Origin: Verrucomicrobiota bacterium
GTDB taxonomy: Bacteria > Verrucomicrobiota > Verrucomicrobiia > Methylacidiphilales > JBCCWR01
NCBI GenBank assembly: GCA_039192515.1
Contig: JBCCXA010000004.1
Location: forward strand, 89,532-153,531
Length of the DNA: 64,000 nucleotides
Direction of reading: 5' to 3'
A model generated the notes under the pieces. That model searched no databases and was not told where the DNA came from. It was given only the letters and a program-made list of their open reading frames with translations. The translations under genes and the position numbers were made by a program. Shown piece by piece: positions 1-8,150 of the stretch (the first letter of the stretch is position 1; each line of letters starts with the position of its first letter).

Positions 1-1177
1 GCCATATGTTAGCTAGGTTGAAAATAAGAATGGATGTTGCTACTTCAGTGACAAGAAGGGGTATGAAGTAGAGCCCTCCTCTAAAATTACCAAAAGTAAA
101 GGGAAGTGCTATTGATACAAAAGATAGGAGAAAAAGAATGACAGATAAGACAGTTAGGGAAGGACTTTTTATATATGACTTATGGAATAAATTATGTAAT
201 CCCATCAGATGAGGTAAGACGGGTGCCGCATTATTTTGGTAAGGGGTGTCGATGGGTTCATAAATGCTTGGAGTCATACGAGCAATAACCAATAGTTTTT
301 TTCTTAGTTTGGGAAAATCTACACCAGCAATTTCCTCAGGGTTGGGGCTTTCGGAAGCTAAGATAATGTCATTAAATTCATGCTTTTTTATGTGAGCTTC
401 CAAAGGGTAGTAACGCAGGATAAGATGCCCCTGAGGGTCAATAGGTATTTCTTCGATGAACTCCCTTTTGTCATTGCGAAGGATAATTGCCTTGCCGGGT
501 ATTACTTCTGATTTAAATAGATCTGCATTCAGGTACTCTGCATAAGCTAGGAGCGCCCAGCTGGGCGCAATTTTATGTTTCCATCGGAAGATCAAGGGTA
601 GTCTCCGAATCGTGTTATTGAACGAGGGGGATGTGTTGCTAAATCCTACGGAGACATGATCGGCAAATTTTTCATGAGGCCACAGGGCAGAATGATAGGT
701 GTCGATCGAGTCAATGGTTCCTCTGTAAGGTATAGTGATGAGGTTTGTGAGTTCTTGATCCAATCCCCTTTCAGTAAGTGCCGTTGCCGGGAGAATGACC
801 GAGCGCATGCGTTGTAGGCTCTTGATGAACATTTTATCAAAATCAGGGTTATAGGCATCAAGGCGTTGGAAGGGAACATCGAAAGCTACCACTTGCGGAT
901 ATACAGATCTCAGGGCTTGGAGAATGAGTGCAAAGTCAAGCTTAGGCCAAGGCCATTTCTGAAATGACAAATCTTCTATGCTCACCAGCACGATAGGTGA
1001 TTCAGTGGGGTAATTCTGCGGGGCTCTTCTTTGAAGATAATCTAAAAGTGCTTCTTCTAGCAATAGAGTCATGTGAGATTTATAGGCAAAAATACTCGCC
1101 GCAGTCACTAAAAGAGAGAATAACAGAACAGCTAATGTCCTGAGCCTAAGAGATTTTTCATAATACTTTTCCGGCAT
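1..1177 (-). CDS. CHASE2 domain membrane protein (C-terminus beyond window)
   Basis: Read by translating the minus strand from the ATG at 1177; the frame is open to base 1, so the gene is cut by the window edge. The protein starts with a short basic stretch and a membrane segment (about residues 12-32, LRTLAVLLFSLLVTAASIF), followed by an extracytoplasmic region with the CHASE2 pattern (PIVLVSIEDLSFQKWPWP, then VVAFDVPFQ, SIDTYHSALWPH and VGFSN). At least two further membrane segments follow near the window edge (VLSVILFLLSFVSIALPF and LVTEVATSILIFNLA). CHASE2 is an extracellular sensory domain usually attached to an adenylate cyclase, histidine kinase or serine/threonine kinase; the output domain lies outside the window and cannot be named. 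It is divergent from the riboswitch operon. Confidence 0.8.
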   Translation of the reverse strand, partial: MPEKYYEKSLRLRTLAVLLFSLLVTAASIFAYKSHMTLLLEEALLDYLQRRAPQNYPTESPIVLVSIEDLSFQKWPWPKLDFALILQALRSVYPQVVAFDVPFQRLDAYNPDFDKMFIKSLQRMRSVILPATALTERGLDQELTNLITIPYRGTIDSIDTYHSALWPHEKFADHVSVGFSNTSPSFNNTIRRLPLIFRWKHKIAPSWALLAYAEYLNADLFKSEVIPGKAIILRNDKREFIEEIPIDPQGHLILRYYPLEAHIKKHEFNDIILASESPNPEEIAGVDFPKLRKKLLVIARMTPSIYEPIDTPYQNNAAPVLPHLMGLHNLFHKSYIKSPSLTVLSVILFLLSFVSIALPFTFGNFRGGLYFIPLLVTEVATSILIFNLANIW

Positions 1178-1329
1178 AGATGAGCTAAAGTGCTATCACT
1201 AGCATATAAGATTTTGACGCGCCTTCTTACAATAAAAAATAATGAGTGCTTTAAAATCTGTTTGGGAAGATTGATTTTGACAGATGGTTAGAATTCTATA
1301 ATGTCCGCAGAAGATACTTTGAAATATTT

Positions 1330-1535
1330 TCAGAGTGGTTCTTTGGAAGTTATCGTTGTTTGCAGAGCCAGGGAAAACCGTGAGACTCGGTTACAGTTGC
1401 GCTGCGGTATCGGGATACGACCCTCTACCTTGTTCAAGTAAGGGAATAGTCAGTTGATTTATCAGCGAAGGCGTGAGGGAAGGTTTTAGATTTTCTTTTG
1501 AAATGATAATGAAGGCCCGGAGTCCGAATATCTGA
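1330..1535 (+). promoter_or_regulatory. Cobalamin (B12) riboswitch
   Basis: The leader holds the conserved cobalamin-aptamer core. The closing stem pairs TCAGA (1330-1334) with TCTGA (1531-1535). GGTTC pairs with GAGCC just before the AGGGAA box, and then come CCGTGAGACTCGG and ACAGTTGCGCTGC (about 1376-1405). The 3' signature is the GGAGTCCGAATATCTGA block (1519-1535). The order and spacing match the known class, with a variable insert near 1420-1510. It lies about 150 bases upstream of the first gene of an ECF transporter operon, so B12 is expected to repress the operon. The expression platform was not resolved. Confidence 0.85.
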
Positions 1536-1684
1536 CTGCAAATACTCGCTTGCCCTAGACTGAGTAATGCTAAGGTAAAAACTTCATCGCTAAAATGAAG
1601 AGTGAGAGACGGGATAATGGCTTAGTTGTTTGCTAATCAAAGCTTAGAGTATTTCGATCTCTTGCTATAAAATGGAGATTGAGA

Positions 1685-2341
1685 ATGAGAAAAACGTTAA
1701 ATGCCACGGCTTTGATGGTATGTCTATACGCAGGTTCATATTCACTGAATGCTGCTATCACCTTTAATGATATTGAGAGTTGGGTTGGTTCAGGTTCAAA
1801 TGAAGCGGCGCTAGTTATCGATTGGAATGATGGAAAAATCCAAGAGTCCTGGATTTGGGGCTACCGCTGGGATGGACTTGCTTATGGGGCGGATATGCTT
1901 GGTGCCATAGCTGACGCTGACCCTAATTTAACTATTTCATTCGGAGGAACAGTCGAGAGTAACTTCTTCCTACTTTCAATAGATTATTTTGATGGTAGTG
2001 AAAACCATTCTGGGGTTAGTGATTTTGCTCCAGATTCCTGGGGCTATTACCTGGGAACTGGGAGTGATTTTTCTAGTGTGTTATGGGAAATATCTCCTGT
2101 AGGAGCTTCTCCAAGCCAATTCGGTGATGATTCATTCCCTGGACGTGTTTTAACAGATGGTGTTTGGGACGCTTGGAGTTTTGGCCCAACAGATCCTCAA
2201 ACTTTCGATCATTTAGCCCCGCCTAATACTGAGCCACTAGCTGCGCAAATCGTTCCAGAGCCGTCAACCTATGCTCTCCTAATTTTAGGGGCTTGTGTCC
2301 TAGGAGTAATGATTAGGAAAGGCAAAAGAGTCAATGAATAA
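1685..2341 (+). CDS. PEP-CTERM surface protein, first gene of B12 operon
   Basis: A 218-residue secreted protein. ATG at 1685 was chosen because GGAG at 1674-1677 sits 7 bases upstream; an in-frame TTG at 1679 is too close to it. It has a signal peptide ending near LNAA. The body contains WVGSGSNEAALVIDWND and SWIWGYRWDG, a pattern I recall from surface proteins encoded beside B12-uptake genes, though I cannot confirm that here. The C-terminus has VPEPSTYALL, a hydrophobic helix and RKGKR, a canonical PEP-CTERM signal processed by exosortase and so tied to the cell envelope. It is the first gene after the cobalamin riboswitch and ends 9 bases before the next start. A role in capturing cobalamin at the surface is inference. 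Confidence 0.8.
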   Translation: MRKTLNATALMVCLYAGSYSLNAAITFNDIESWVGSGSNEAALVIDWNDGKIQESWIWGYRWDGLAYGADMLGAIADADPNLTISFGGTVESNFFLLSIDYFDGSENHSGVSDFAPDSWGYYLGTGSDFSSVLWEISPVGASPSQFGDDSFPGRVLTDGVWDAWSFGPTDPQTFDHLAPPNTEPLAAQIVPEPSTYALLILGACVLGVMIRKGKRVNE

Positions 2342-2350
2342 GGAGTGCCT

Positions 2351-4468
2351 GTGCGTTTCTTGCTTTGCTTTTTGTCTTGTACTTTCATTAACTTAAATCC
2401 GTATCTGATAGCTGGCTCTTTTGCGCCAGCTGCAGGTCAGCCTGGATCGACTGCAATTGCCGTCTCAGATAGTTCTTTCGTAGGATGGGCTACAGGCTAT
2501 CAAGACTTTGTTATGGGTCCTGTCGATATATCAGACCCAGGTGGACCACTAGCAACGTTTGGACAAACGGTCAATATCTTGGGTAAGGCTGACTCAGATG
2601 GTGCAGAACATCCAGTCCTAAGTTTAGGAGATGGCGGCAGTGTGGTCTTAACATTTGATTCCTTTATCTACAATGGACCAGGTGCTGATTTCGCAGTTTT
2701 TGAAAATAGCTTCTCAGATACTTTTTTGGAGTTAGCTTACGTAGAAGTTAGCTCGAATGGCATAGACTATTTTCGCTTTCCTTCTGTCTCTGAAACTCAG
2801 ACGGCCACCCAAGTGAATAGCTTTGGAGTATTAGACCCCACAGAGCTGTATAATTTTGCCGGAAAATATCGAGCGGGATTTGGCACACCCTTTGATCTTG
2901 AGGAGCTAAAAACGACAAATCCTCTATTAGATGTGGATCGCATCACCCATATTAAAATCATCGATGCAGTTGGTTCTATAGATAATTCTTACGCTACTCT
3001 GGATTCTCTTGGTAACAGAGTGAATGACCCTTGGAAAACGCCTTTTGCTTCAGGAGGATTCGATCTAGATGCAGTAGGTGTTATTCATGCGTATACCTGG
3101 CAGGTATTACAACTGCCTGATCTACCTGAAGTAGATGGCATTAATGTACTATTTCGCTCACCTAAATTTGATCACTTAATGGATGGGAGATTTCTTTATG
3201 GGCATCTTTCAGAATTATTTGCGCAAGATACTTGGGGAGAAGCCGGAATGACTCAATATGCCAATGGTCCATCATACGATCCTGCATTTATTGCCGTGAA
3301 AGATGATACAAGTGCACTCATTGGGGCAGGTGGTACCTTTGGCCAGGCCAGTGAAGTGACTGCATTCAATCCATCAGATAATATAAATCCTTCTTATTCT
3401 GCATTAGCTGGTTTGCAGAATTTTGATGGGGTTTATTGGAAGTCTTCGCTCTCATCTGCGGAAGGTTGGCTTATTGCTGGTACCAATGGTTCCTCTGGCC
3501 AGCACGCACTCAGTTATATATCACTAGATGGGCTTACGGCTAAAGTAGTAATAGATTCTATATCTACCTTTAGTAGCGGAATAGCCACGGACCATGATGG
3601 AAATGTCTATGTGTCTACCTTTGAGCTGTCACAAACGAAAGATGCTGTATACCGCTTTTCCACTAGCCAAATGGAATCAGCAATCACAGGTGCGGCACTA
3701 GTTCTTAGTGATGGAGTTTTTCAGGTTGATTTTACCAGTGCTGGTTCTCTCGCGGTAGATGGGCAAGGTCGCATATGGGCGGGAGGATTTAAAGCAGATG
3801 GATTTGTTGAAGTCTACGAGCCCAAAACTGGAGGTTTAGTTGAAATTGCCCCTGAGCACCCGGTCATAGCTGGCGCGGGCTCTGTGATGTATCAAATACA
3901 GATCTTTAGTAGAGCAAATGAAGAGTATATAGCCTTTTTAGCTCGGGATGCATTCGATGTCTCTGAAGAAATCTACTATGTCTATGCCAATGTCGACGCT
4001 ATATTGCCGTCTACTATCACAACATGGCAACGATGGATTTTTGGTGACGATGTGGATAACCCTTCCTTGGAGGCAACTCTGTGGGGTAATGATGCAAATC
4101 CAGATGGTGACGATTGGACAAATCTTGAAGAATATGCATTTTGTTTGGATCCTCAGGAGGTAGATGGAAGTAATCTGATTGGTTACCAATTAACTACTGA
4201 TAGCTTTAGGATTTCCTTTCCTAGGCGATATCGAACCAATGATTTAAGAATGGACGTAGAGGTATCCAATGACTTGCTACCTGGCAGCTGGGATGTAATT
4301 GCAAGAAGTGAGCGAGGTAACCCTATGCAGTCTATAGGAACTCCGGGTGCGGGTAGCATCACGGAAAATCTTTTAGGAGGTCTGGTTGAGACTGAGGTCG
4401 AGGATGGAGAATCATTCTTTGACTTAGAACGGAGGTTCATGCGAATAAACGTCCAGCTTTTAGAGTAA
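2351..4468 (+). CDS. Secreted propeller-like protein with domain shared with next gene
   Basis: About 705 residues. GTG at 2351 is preferred over GTG at 2345 because AAGGAG (2340-2345) lies 5 bases before it. The N-terminus (MRFLLCFLSCTFINL) is a signal peptide. Residues of about 35-245 form a domain with NGPGADFAVFEN, VEVSSNGIDYFRFP, FAGKYRAGFGTPFDLEEL and a closing GGFDLDAVGVIHA; the next protein ends in the same pattern. The middle (about 250-540) has repeated strand patterns such as ATDHDGNVYVSTFE and AVDGQGRIWAGGF, suggesting a beta-propeller, loosely like the B12-binding BtuG propellers of Bacteroides. The C-terminal part (NLEEYAFCLDP onward) resembles tails of many verrucomicrobial secreted proteins. 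A role in B12 binding is inferred from the operon only. Confidence 0.7.
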   Translation: MRFLLCFLSCTFINLNPYLIAGSFAPAAGQPGSTAIAVSDSSFVGWATGYQDFVMGPVDISDPGGPLATFGQTVNILGKADSDGAEHPVLSLGDGGSVVLTFDSFIYNGPGADFAVFENSFSDTFLELAYVEVSSNGIDYFRFPSVSETQTATQVNSFGVLDPTELYNFAGKYRAGFGTPFDLEELKTTNPLLDVDRITHIKIIDAVGSIDNSYATLDSLGNRVNDPWKTPFASGGFDLDAVGVIHAYTWQVLQLPDLPEVDGINVLFRSPKFDHLMDGRFLYGHLSELFAQDTWGEAGMTQYANGPSYDPAFIAVKDDTSALIGAGGTFGQASEVTAFNPSDNINPSYSALAGLQNFDGVYWKSSLSSAEGWLIAGTNGSSGQHALSYISLDGLTAKVVIDSISTFSSGIATDHDGNVYVSTFELSQTKDAVYRFSTSQMESAITGAALVLSDGVFQVDFTSAGSLAVDGQGRIWAGGFKADGFVEVYEPKTGGLVEIAPEHPVIAGAGSVMYQIQIFSRANEEYIAFLARDAFDVSEEIYYVYANVDAILPSTITTWQRWIFGDDVDNPSLEATLWGNDANPDGDDWTNLEEYAFCLDPQEVDGSNLIGYQLTTDSFRISFPRRYRTNDLRMDVEVSNDLLPGSWDVIARSERGNPMQSIGTPGAGSITENLLGGLVETEVEDGESFFDLERRFMRINVQLLE

Positions 4469-4475
4469 AGCATAC

Positions 4476-6368
4476 ATGGTAGATCAACTCATAGCTATCT
4501 ATATGAAGTCCAAAGCTTCTCTATGGCTTCTGGCTTTTATAGGGATAGGCCTTATAGTGTATGGTGTCAGTCAAAAGTTACTAAATTCATCACCTGAAGA
4601 AAATAAGAACCTCCTAGGGAATTTTTCTGAAAGAGAGAAGCCAGATGAAAATTTAATAGCAGTCCCCATAGCCGAACAGCCTGAGGACTCTGATTTGAAG
4701 GAAGAGGGTGGACCTTACCAAAGAGCTTCTCAGTTTGATGAGATAGCAGGCGAAGGCGAGAGCCGAAGAGTGAAAAAAAATGGTTTCTGGCTACAAGCTC
4801 CAGACCCTACTGACGGGGCTGTTTGGAAAAATCAGCGGGGAGAAGAATTGGTCTATGTGGATTTGCCTTTATATATTACAACAGGTCCCTTGAGTCCTGT
4901 TGAAGTGGGTCAGGAAGCATACTTTAAATTTGAGGCAATTGGTGGAAGCTTCCCTTATAAATGGTCCTTTGTAAATGGCAGCCTCCCTCAAGGCTTTGCT
5001 TTTAGTCCTGCGGCAGCAACTTTATATGGCCTAAGTGAAGAGATCTCCGAGTCAGTCTTTCGCATCAAAGTATCAGATGCTACAGGAAATCAAGACATTG
5101 CAGAATACAGACTCTCTATAATACTAGAGAATGAAAAAGAGGAGGATCTCCTGACTATTATGTCTCCGAGTGAACTGCCACAAGCTTTTCTAGAGGAAGA
5201 ATACGAGTATAGCTTTCAAGCTGATGGAGGAGAAAAACCTTACAGTTGGCAATTGATTGAAGGCGCATTGCCTCCGGAATTTACTTTTTCCAATCAGGCT
5301 AGCTTAAGCGGAACACCTCAAGGTGACCCAGATACTTATTCATTTATCGTCCAGGTTATGGATAGCGTGGGCCAGGTAGCTACTAAGCTTCACACTTTAG
5401 AAGTTGTTGAACCAGAAGATGAAAGTAAATGGGAAATAAAGATGATACCCGGAAAAAATGCGATGTTAATCTGCTGGAATCAAGTAGAAGAAGGCAAAAG
5501 ACCAGATCAATTTATTCTTATGAGGTCGGAAGCCGGCTATCCTTCAACTACTGTCACGGGTGAAAATAGATATCTAGGCAGGGACAATTGTTTTCTAGAT
5601 CTAGATGTTAGTGAGGGTAACAGATACTACTATGCTCTATTCGGGCAAAGCGAAGAATCTTCAGAGAAAGAATTAGCACTGGGATTTGCGGTAACAGGGC
5701 TCTCATTACAAGGTGAAAAGATTGATCCTTATGCGGATGACATAGACTCTTTTAGCCCTCTACATCATTCTCCTTACGGTTCTGCTGAAATGACTCTAGG
5801 TCCTCCTATGCTTCCGCAATACGGTTTCGGATCGACAGATGTAGTTTCCTTAGGAGCAGCCATTAACGATGGAAGCAGAGATAGATATGGCGGAAGTATT
5901 GTCCTAAAATTTCTAGATAATTTTATTTTCAATGGTCCAGGCCCTGATTTTAAAATTTTTGAAAATGTCTTCAATATTTATGGAACGGAAAATAGTCGGT
6001 TTATGGAGCCAGCAGTCGTTTGGGTAAGTAAGGATGGTAGGACTTGGAGGCAAATGCCATTTGATTTTTTACCTCATCCAGACGGAGATGAAAGTGAAAC
6101 AGTTGATACTTCAAATCCTTTCATATATGCGCGAGGGTTTGCGGGCGTTAATCCTACGTTCCAAGGTGATGCTGGTGGGGATGAATTCGACCTCGCACAA
6201 GTTGGTCTGTCCTGGGCGCGCTACATAAGAATTCAGTCTACCGGCGACCTATGGATACAAGATAAAGATGGAGATTTTGTGAGGCATACAACTGAAACAG
6301 GTTCAGTTAACCCAAATTTCAATAAAAGTGGCTTTGACCTCGATGCAGTCAAAGCGATCCATTATTAG
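4476..6368 (+). CDS. Membrane-anchored Ig-domain protein of B12 operon
   Basis: A 630-residue protein with one N-terminal membrane helix (SLWLLAFIGIGLIVYGVS) and no cleavage site I can recognise, so it is probably anchored with the rest outside. ATG at 4476 is used; ATG at 4503, just before the helix, is a possible alternative. Two putative-Ig (He_PIG-like) repeats lie at about 130-215 and 230-312, each with a (Y/S)(K/S)W...G.LP.GF/FTF core. A fibronectin-like stretch follows. Residues of about 430-630 repeat the domain seen in the preceding gene product: NGPGPDFKIFEN at 486-497, PAVVWVSKDGRTW and a closing GFDLDAVKAIHY. It starts 7 bases after the previous gene. It could be the membrane-tethered partner that passes ligand on. 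Confidence 0.7.
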   Translation: MVDQLIAIYMKSKASLWLLAFIGIGLIVYGVSQKLLNSSPEENKNLLGNFSEREKPDENLIAVPIAEQPEDSDLKEEGGPYQRASQFDEIAGEGESRRVKKNGFWLQAPDPTDGAVWKNQRGEELVYVDLPLYITTGPLSPVEVGQEAYFKFEAIGGSFPYKWSFVNGSLPQGFAFSPAAATLYGLSEEISESVFRIKVSDATGNQDIAEYRLSIILENEKEEDLLTIMSPSELPQAFLEEEYEYSFQADGGEKPYSWQLIEGALPPEFTFSNQASLSGTPQGDPDTYSFIVQVMDSVGQVATKLHTLEVVEPEDESKWEIKMIPGKNAMLICWNQVEEGKRPDQFILMRSEAGYPSTTVTGENRYLGRDNCFLDLDVSEGNRYYYALFGQSEESSEKELALGFAVTGLSLQGEKIDPYADDIDSFSPLHHSPYGSAEMTLGPPMLPQYGFGSTDVVSLGAAINDGSRDRYGGSIVLKFLDNFIFNGPGPDFKIFENVFNIYGTENSRFMEPAVVWVSKDGRTWRQMPFDFLPHPDGDESETVDTSNPFIYARGFAGVNPTFQGDAGGDEFDLAQVGLSWARYIRIQSTGDLWIQDKDGDFVRHTTETGSVNPNFNKSGFDLDAVKAIHY

Positions 6369-7280
6369 GTGATGATGATTTTACCTTTAGCTATAAGATT
6401 TTTTCCGCTGCTTCTCAGTCTTTATTCGACGCTCATTGCTGAGATGCAGGTGACTTTAAGGATTACTAAAAGTTTTTCTCAACAACCCATCTTGCATCTT
6501 AGTGACAAAACCCGACCTTTAAATGTGATTGAATTACTGAAGGCTCACACCGATCTAAAGACTGGTTTTGGTGGGGGGTTTGTGAACTCTATCAATGGTA
6601 TTCAATCTGTTTCAAAGAACGGTGAAACCAAGGACTGGTTTTACTATGTAAATGGTATCTTGGCGCCAGTTGGAGCTAAGCAATATCAACTACATCACGA
6701 GGATATGATTTGGTGGGATTTTCATCATTGGAAAGAAGGTATCTCAATAAGTGCATTGGTTGGTGCATATCCTCATCCTTTTCTAGGGGGATACCGTGGC
6801 AAGAAAAAAAAGACTGTTGTAGCCCATGCCGAAGGATTCCAAGCACTTGGTCAAATGTGGGCTGAAGATTTAGAAAAGCATCATGTTGATAATGTTCAAA
6901 CAGCCGAGCTATCTGCAATGAAGGACTTTACTAAATCCTATCTGCTGCTTATCGGTGCTTACAAAGATTTAGTAAAAAACAAGCAAACCCTTAAATTTTT
7001 CGAAAATGCGGATAAATTAGGATTTTTTGTTAGATTCAATTCAGAAGAAAAACTGGAGCTTCGTTATTTTGATGGGAAGCCGGCCAAAAAAATCGATGGA
7101 GGCGCCACATTGATCGCGGGGAAGGTAGGACAAAACGGAGCGGTCTGGATCGTGACTGGTAACCAAAGCCAGAGTATCAAAGAAATATCAAAACTGTTTC
7201 TAGCTGCATCTGATAAGACTCAATTTGGTTGTGGGATAGCTTTGAGTAAGCATGAGATTATAACATTACCTGTTTGGTAA
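6369..7280 (+). CDS. DUF4430 (transcobalamin-like) domain protein
   Basis: About 303 residues with an N-terminal signal or anchor (LPLAIRFFPLLLSLYSTLIA). Residues of about 28-125 match DUF4430, the family related to the C-terminal domain of transcobalamin and intrinsic factor: NVIELLKAH, GFVNSINGI, W90 FYYVNG, and DMIWWDFHHW at 112-121. The remainder (about 140-303) is unassigned; it may be a second alpha/beta domain. GTG 6369, ATG 6372 and ATG 6375 are all possible starts, and no clear Shine-Dalgarno decides. The stop of the previous gene abuts the start. Position just before an ECF transporter and behind a B12 riboswitch supports cobalamin binding outside the inner membrane. Confidence 0.8.
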   Translation: MMMILPLAIRFFPLLLSLYSTLIAEMQVTLRITKSFSQQPILHLSDKTRPLNVIELLKAHTDLKTGFGGGFVNSINGIQSVSKNGETKDWFYYVNGILAPVGAKQYQLHHEDMIWWDFHHWKEGISISALVGAYPHPFLGGYRGKKKKTVVAHAEGFQALGQMWAEDLEKHHVDNVQTAELSAMKDFTKSYLLLIGAYKDLVKNKQTLKFFENADKLGFFVRFNSEEKLELRYFDGKPAKKIDGGATLIAGKVGQNGAVWIVTGNQSQSIKEISKLFLAASDKTQFGCGIALSKHEIITLPVW

Positions 7281-7292
7281 AAATTTTTGATA

Positions 7293-8150
7293 ATGTCTAA
7301 TCAAGTTCATCCTATTGCGGCATTCATCTATGTCATAGGTATTTTTGCTGCAGCTATGAGCATGAATAATCCTCTTCTTTTGGTGAGTCTGGTTTTATTT
7401 TTGTGGGGGGTACATGTTATGTTAATGCCCTTTAAGCAATGGAGAGCATTCGCTTATTTTGGTTTTTGCTCTGCTATTCCTTTTATCTTTCTTAATGCCC
7501 TTGTTAATAGTCAGGGCGAAAGGGCGCTCTTAGAATTTTTAGGAAGAGAATTTACTTTAGAAGCCTTGTTATACGGCATAATGGCCGCAGTTAAGGTTTG
7601 GGTTACTATCATGGCTTTCAGTTTGCTAGGCGTTATTACCTCTTACAACGATCTCATTATTAAGTTAACAGCTAGTTTCCCCAAACTGGGTACACTCTTG
7701 CAAATGAGCCTGGCCTGGTTGCCAAAATTATTAAGCGATGTAAAGCGCATCCGGCTTGTTCTAGAGAGCAGGGGCGTTCCTTTCAAAACAAAATGTATCA
7801 GCCAGCGAATGAAAGCATGGGTTTATCTTTGGAAAGTAGCCATTACCTCAGCCTTGGAAAGTGCTTGGGAACGCGGGGAGGCTTTACAGGCACGTGGTTT
7901 TAGAATGGGCAGCAAGACACAATATAAGACATGGCCAATGAATGGGATTTCTTTTGTATTTATTTTATGTGGTATCGCAGCACTAGTATTTAGCTTGCTA
8001 GCTAGATATTGGAATCCTGTGGATTGGCAATTCTTTCCTGCACTGGTGATTGCTGATTGGAAGCCTTCTATAATGTGTTCCCTGCTGTGGTGTGTTCTCT
8101 TCTGTATCCCAATCATCCTCAGGGCTTTCAATGGAAGAAAATATGTTTGA
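7293..8150 (+). CDS. ECF transporter T component (CbiQ/EcfT family)
   Basis: The transmembrane scaffold of an energy-coupling factor importer, about 285 residues. Several membrane helices are visible at the N-terminus (PIAAFIYVIGIFAAAMSMNN, LLLVSLVLFLWGVHVML, FAYFGFCSAIPFIFL) and near the C-terminus. The cytoplasmic coupling region carries the two Arg-Gly signatures typical of EcfT (RLVLESRGV and EALQARGF), which contact the two ATPases. ATG at 7293 is preferred to an in-frame TTG at 7287. The 3' end overlaps the ATPase gene. CbiQ proteins also serve cobalt importers, but no CbiM or CbiN is here and the S subunit is of the vitamin type. Confidence 0.9.
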   Translation: MSNQVHPIAAFIYVIGIFAAAMSMNNPLLLVSLVLFLWGVHVMLMPFKQWRAFAYFGFCSAIPFIFLNALVNSQGERALLEFLGREFTLEALLYGIMAAVKVWVTIMAFSLLGVITSYNDLIIKLTASFPKLGTLLQMSLAWLPKLLSDVKRIRLVLESRGVPFKTKCISQRMKAWVYLWKVAITSALESAWERGEALQARGFRMGSKTQYKTWPMNGISFVFILCGIAALVFSLLARYWNPVDWQFFPALVIADWKPSIMCSLLWCVLFCIPIILRAFNGRKYV

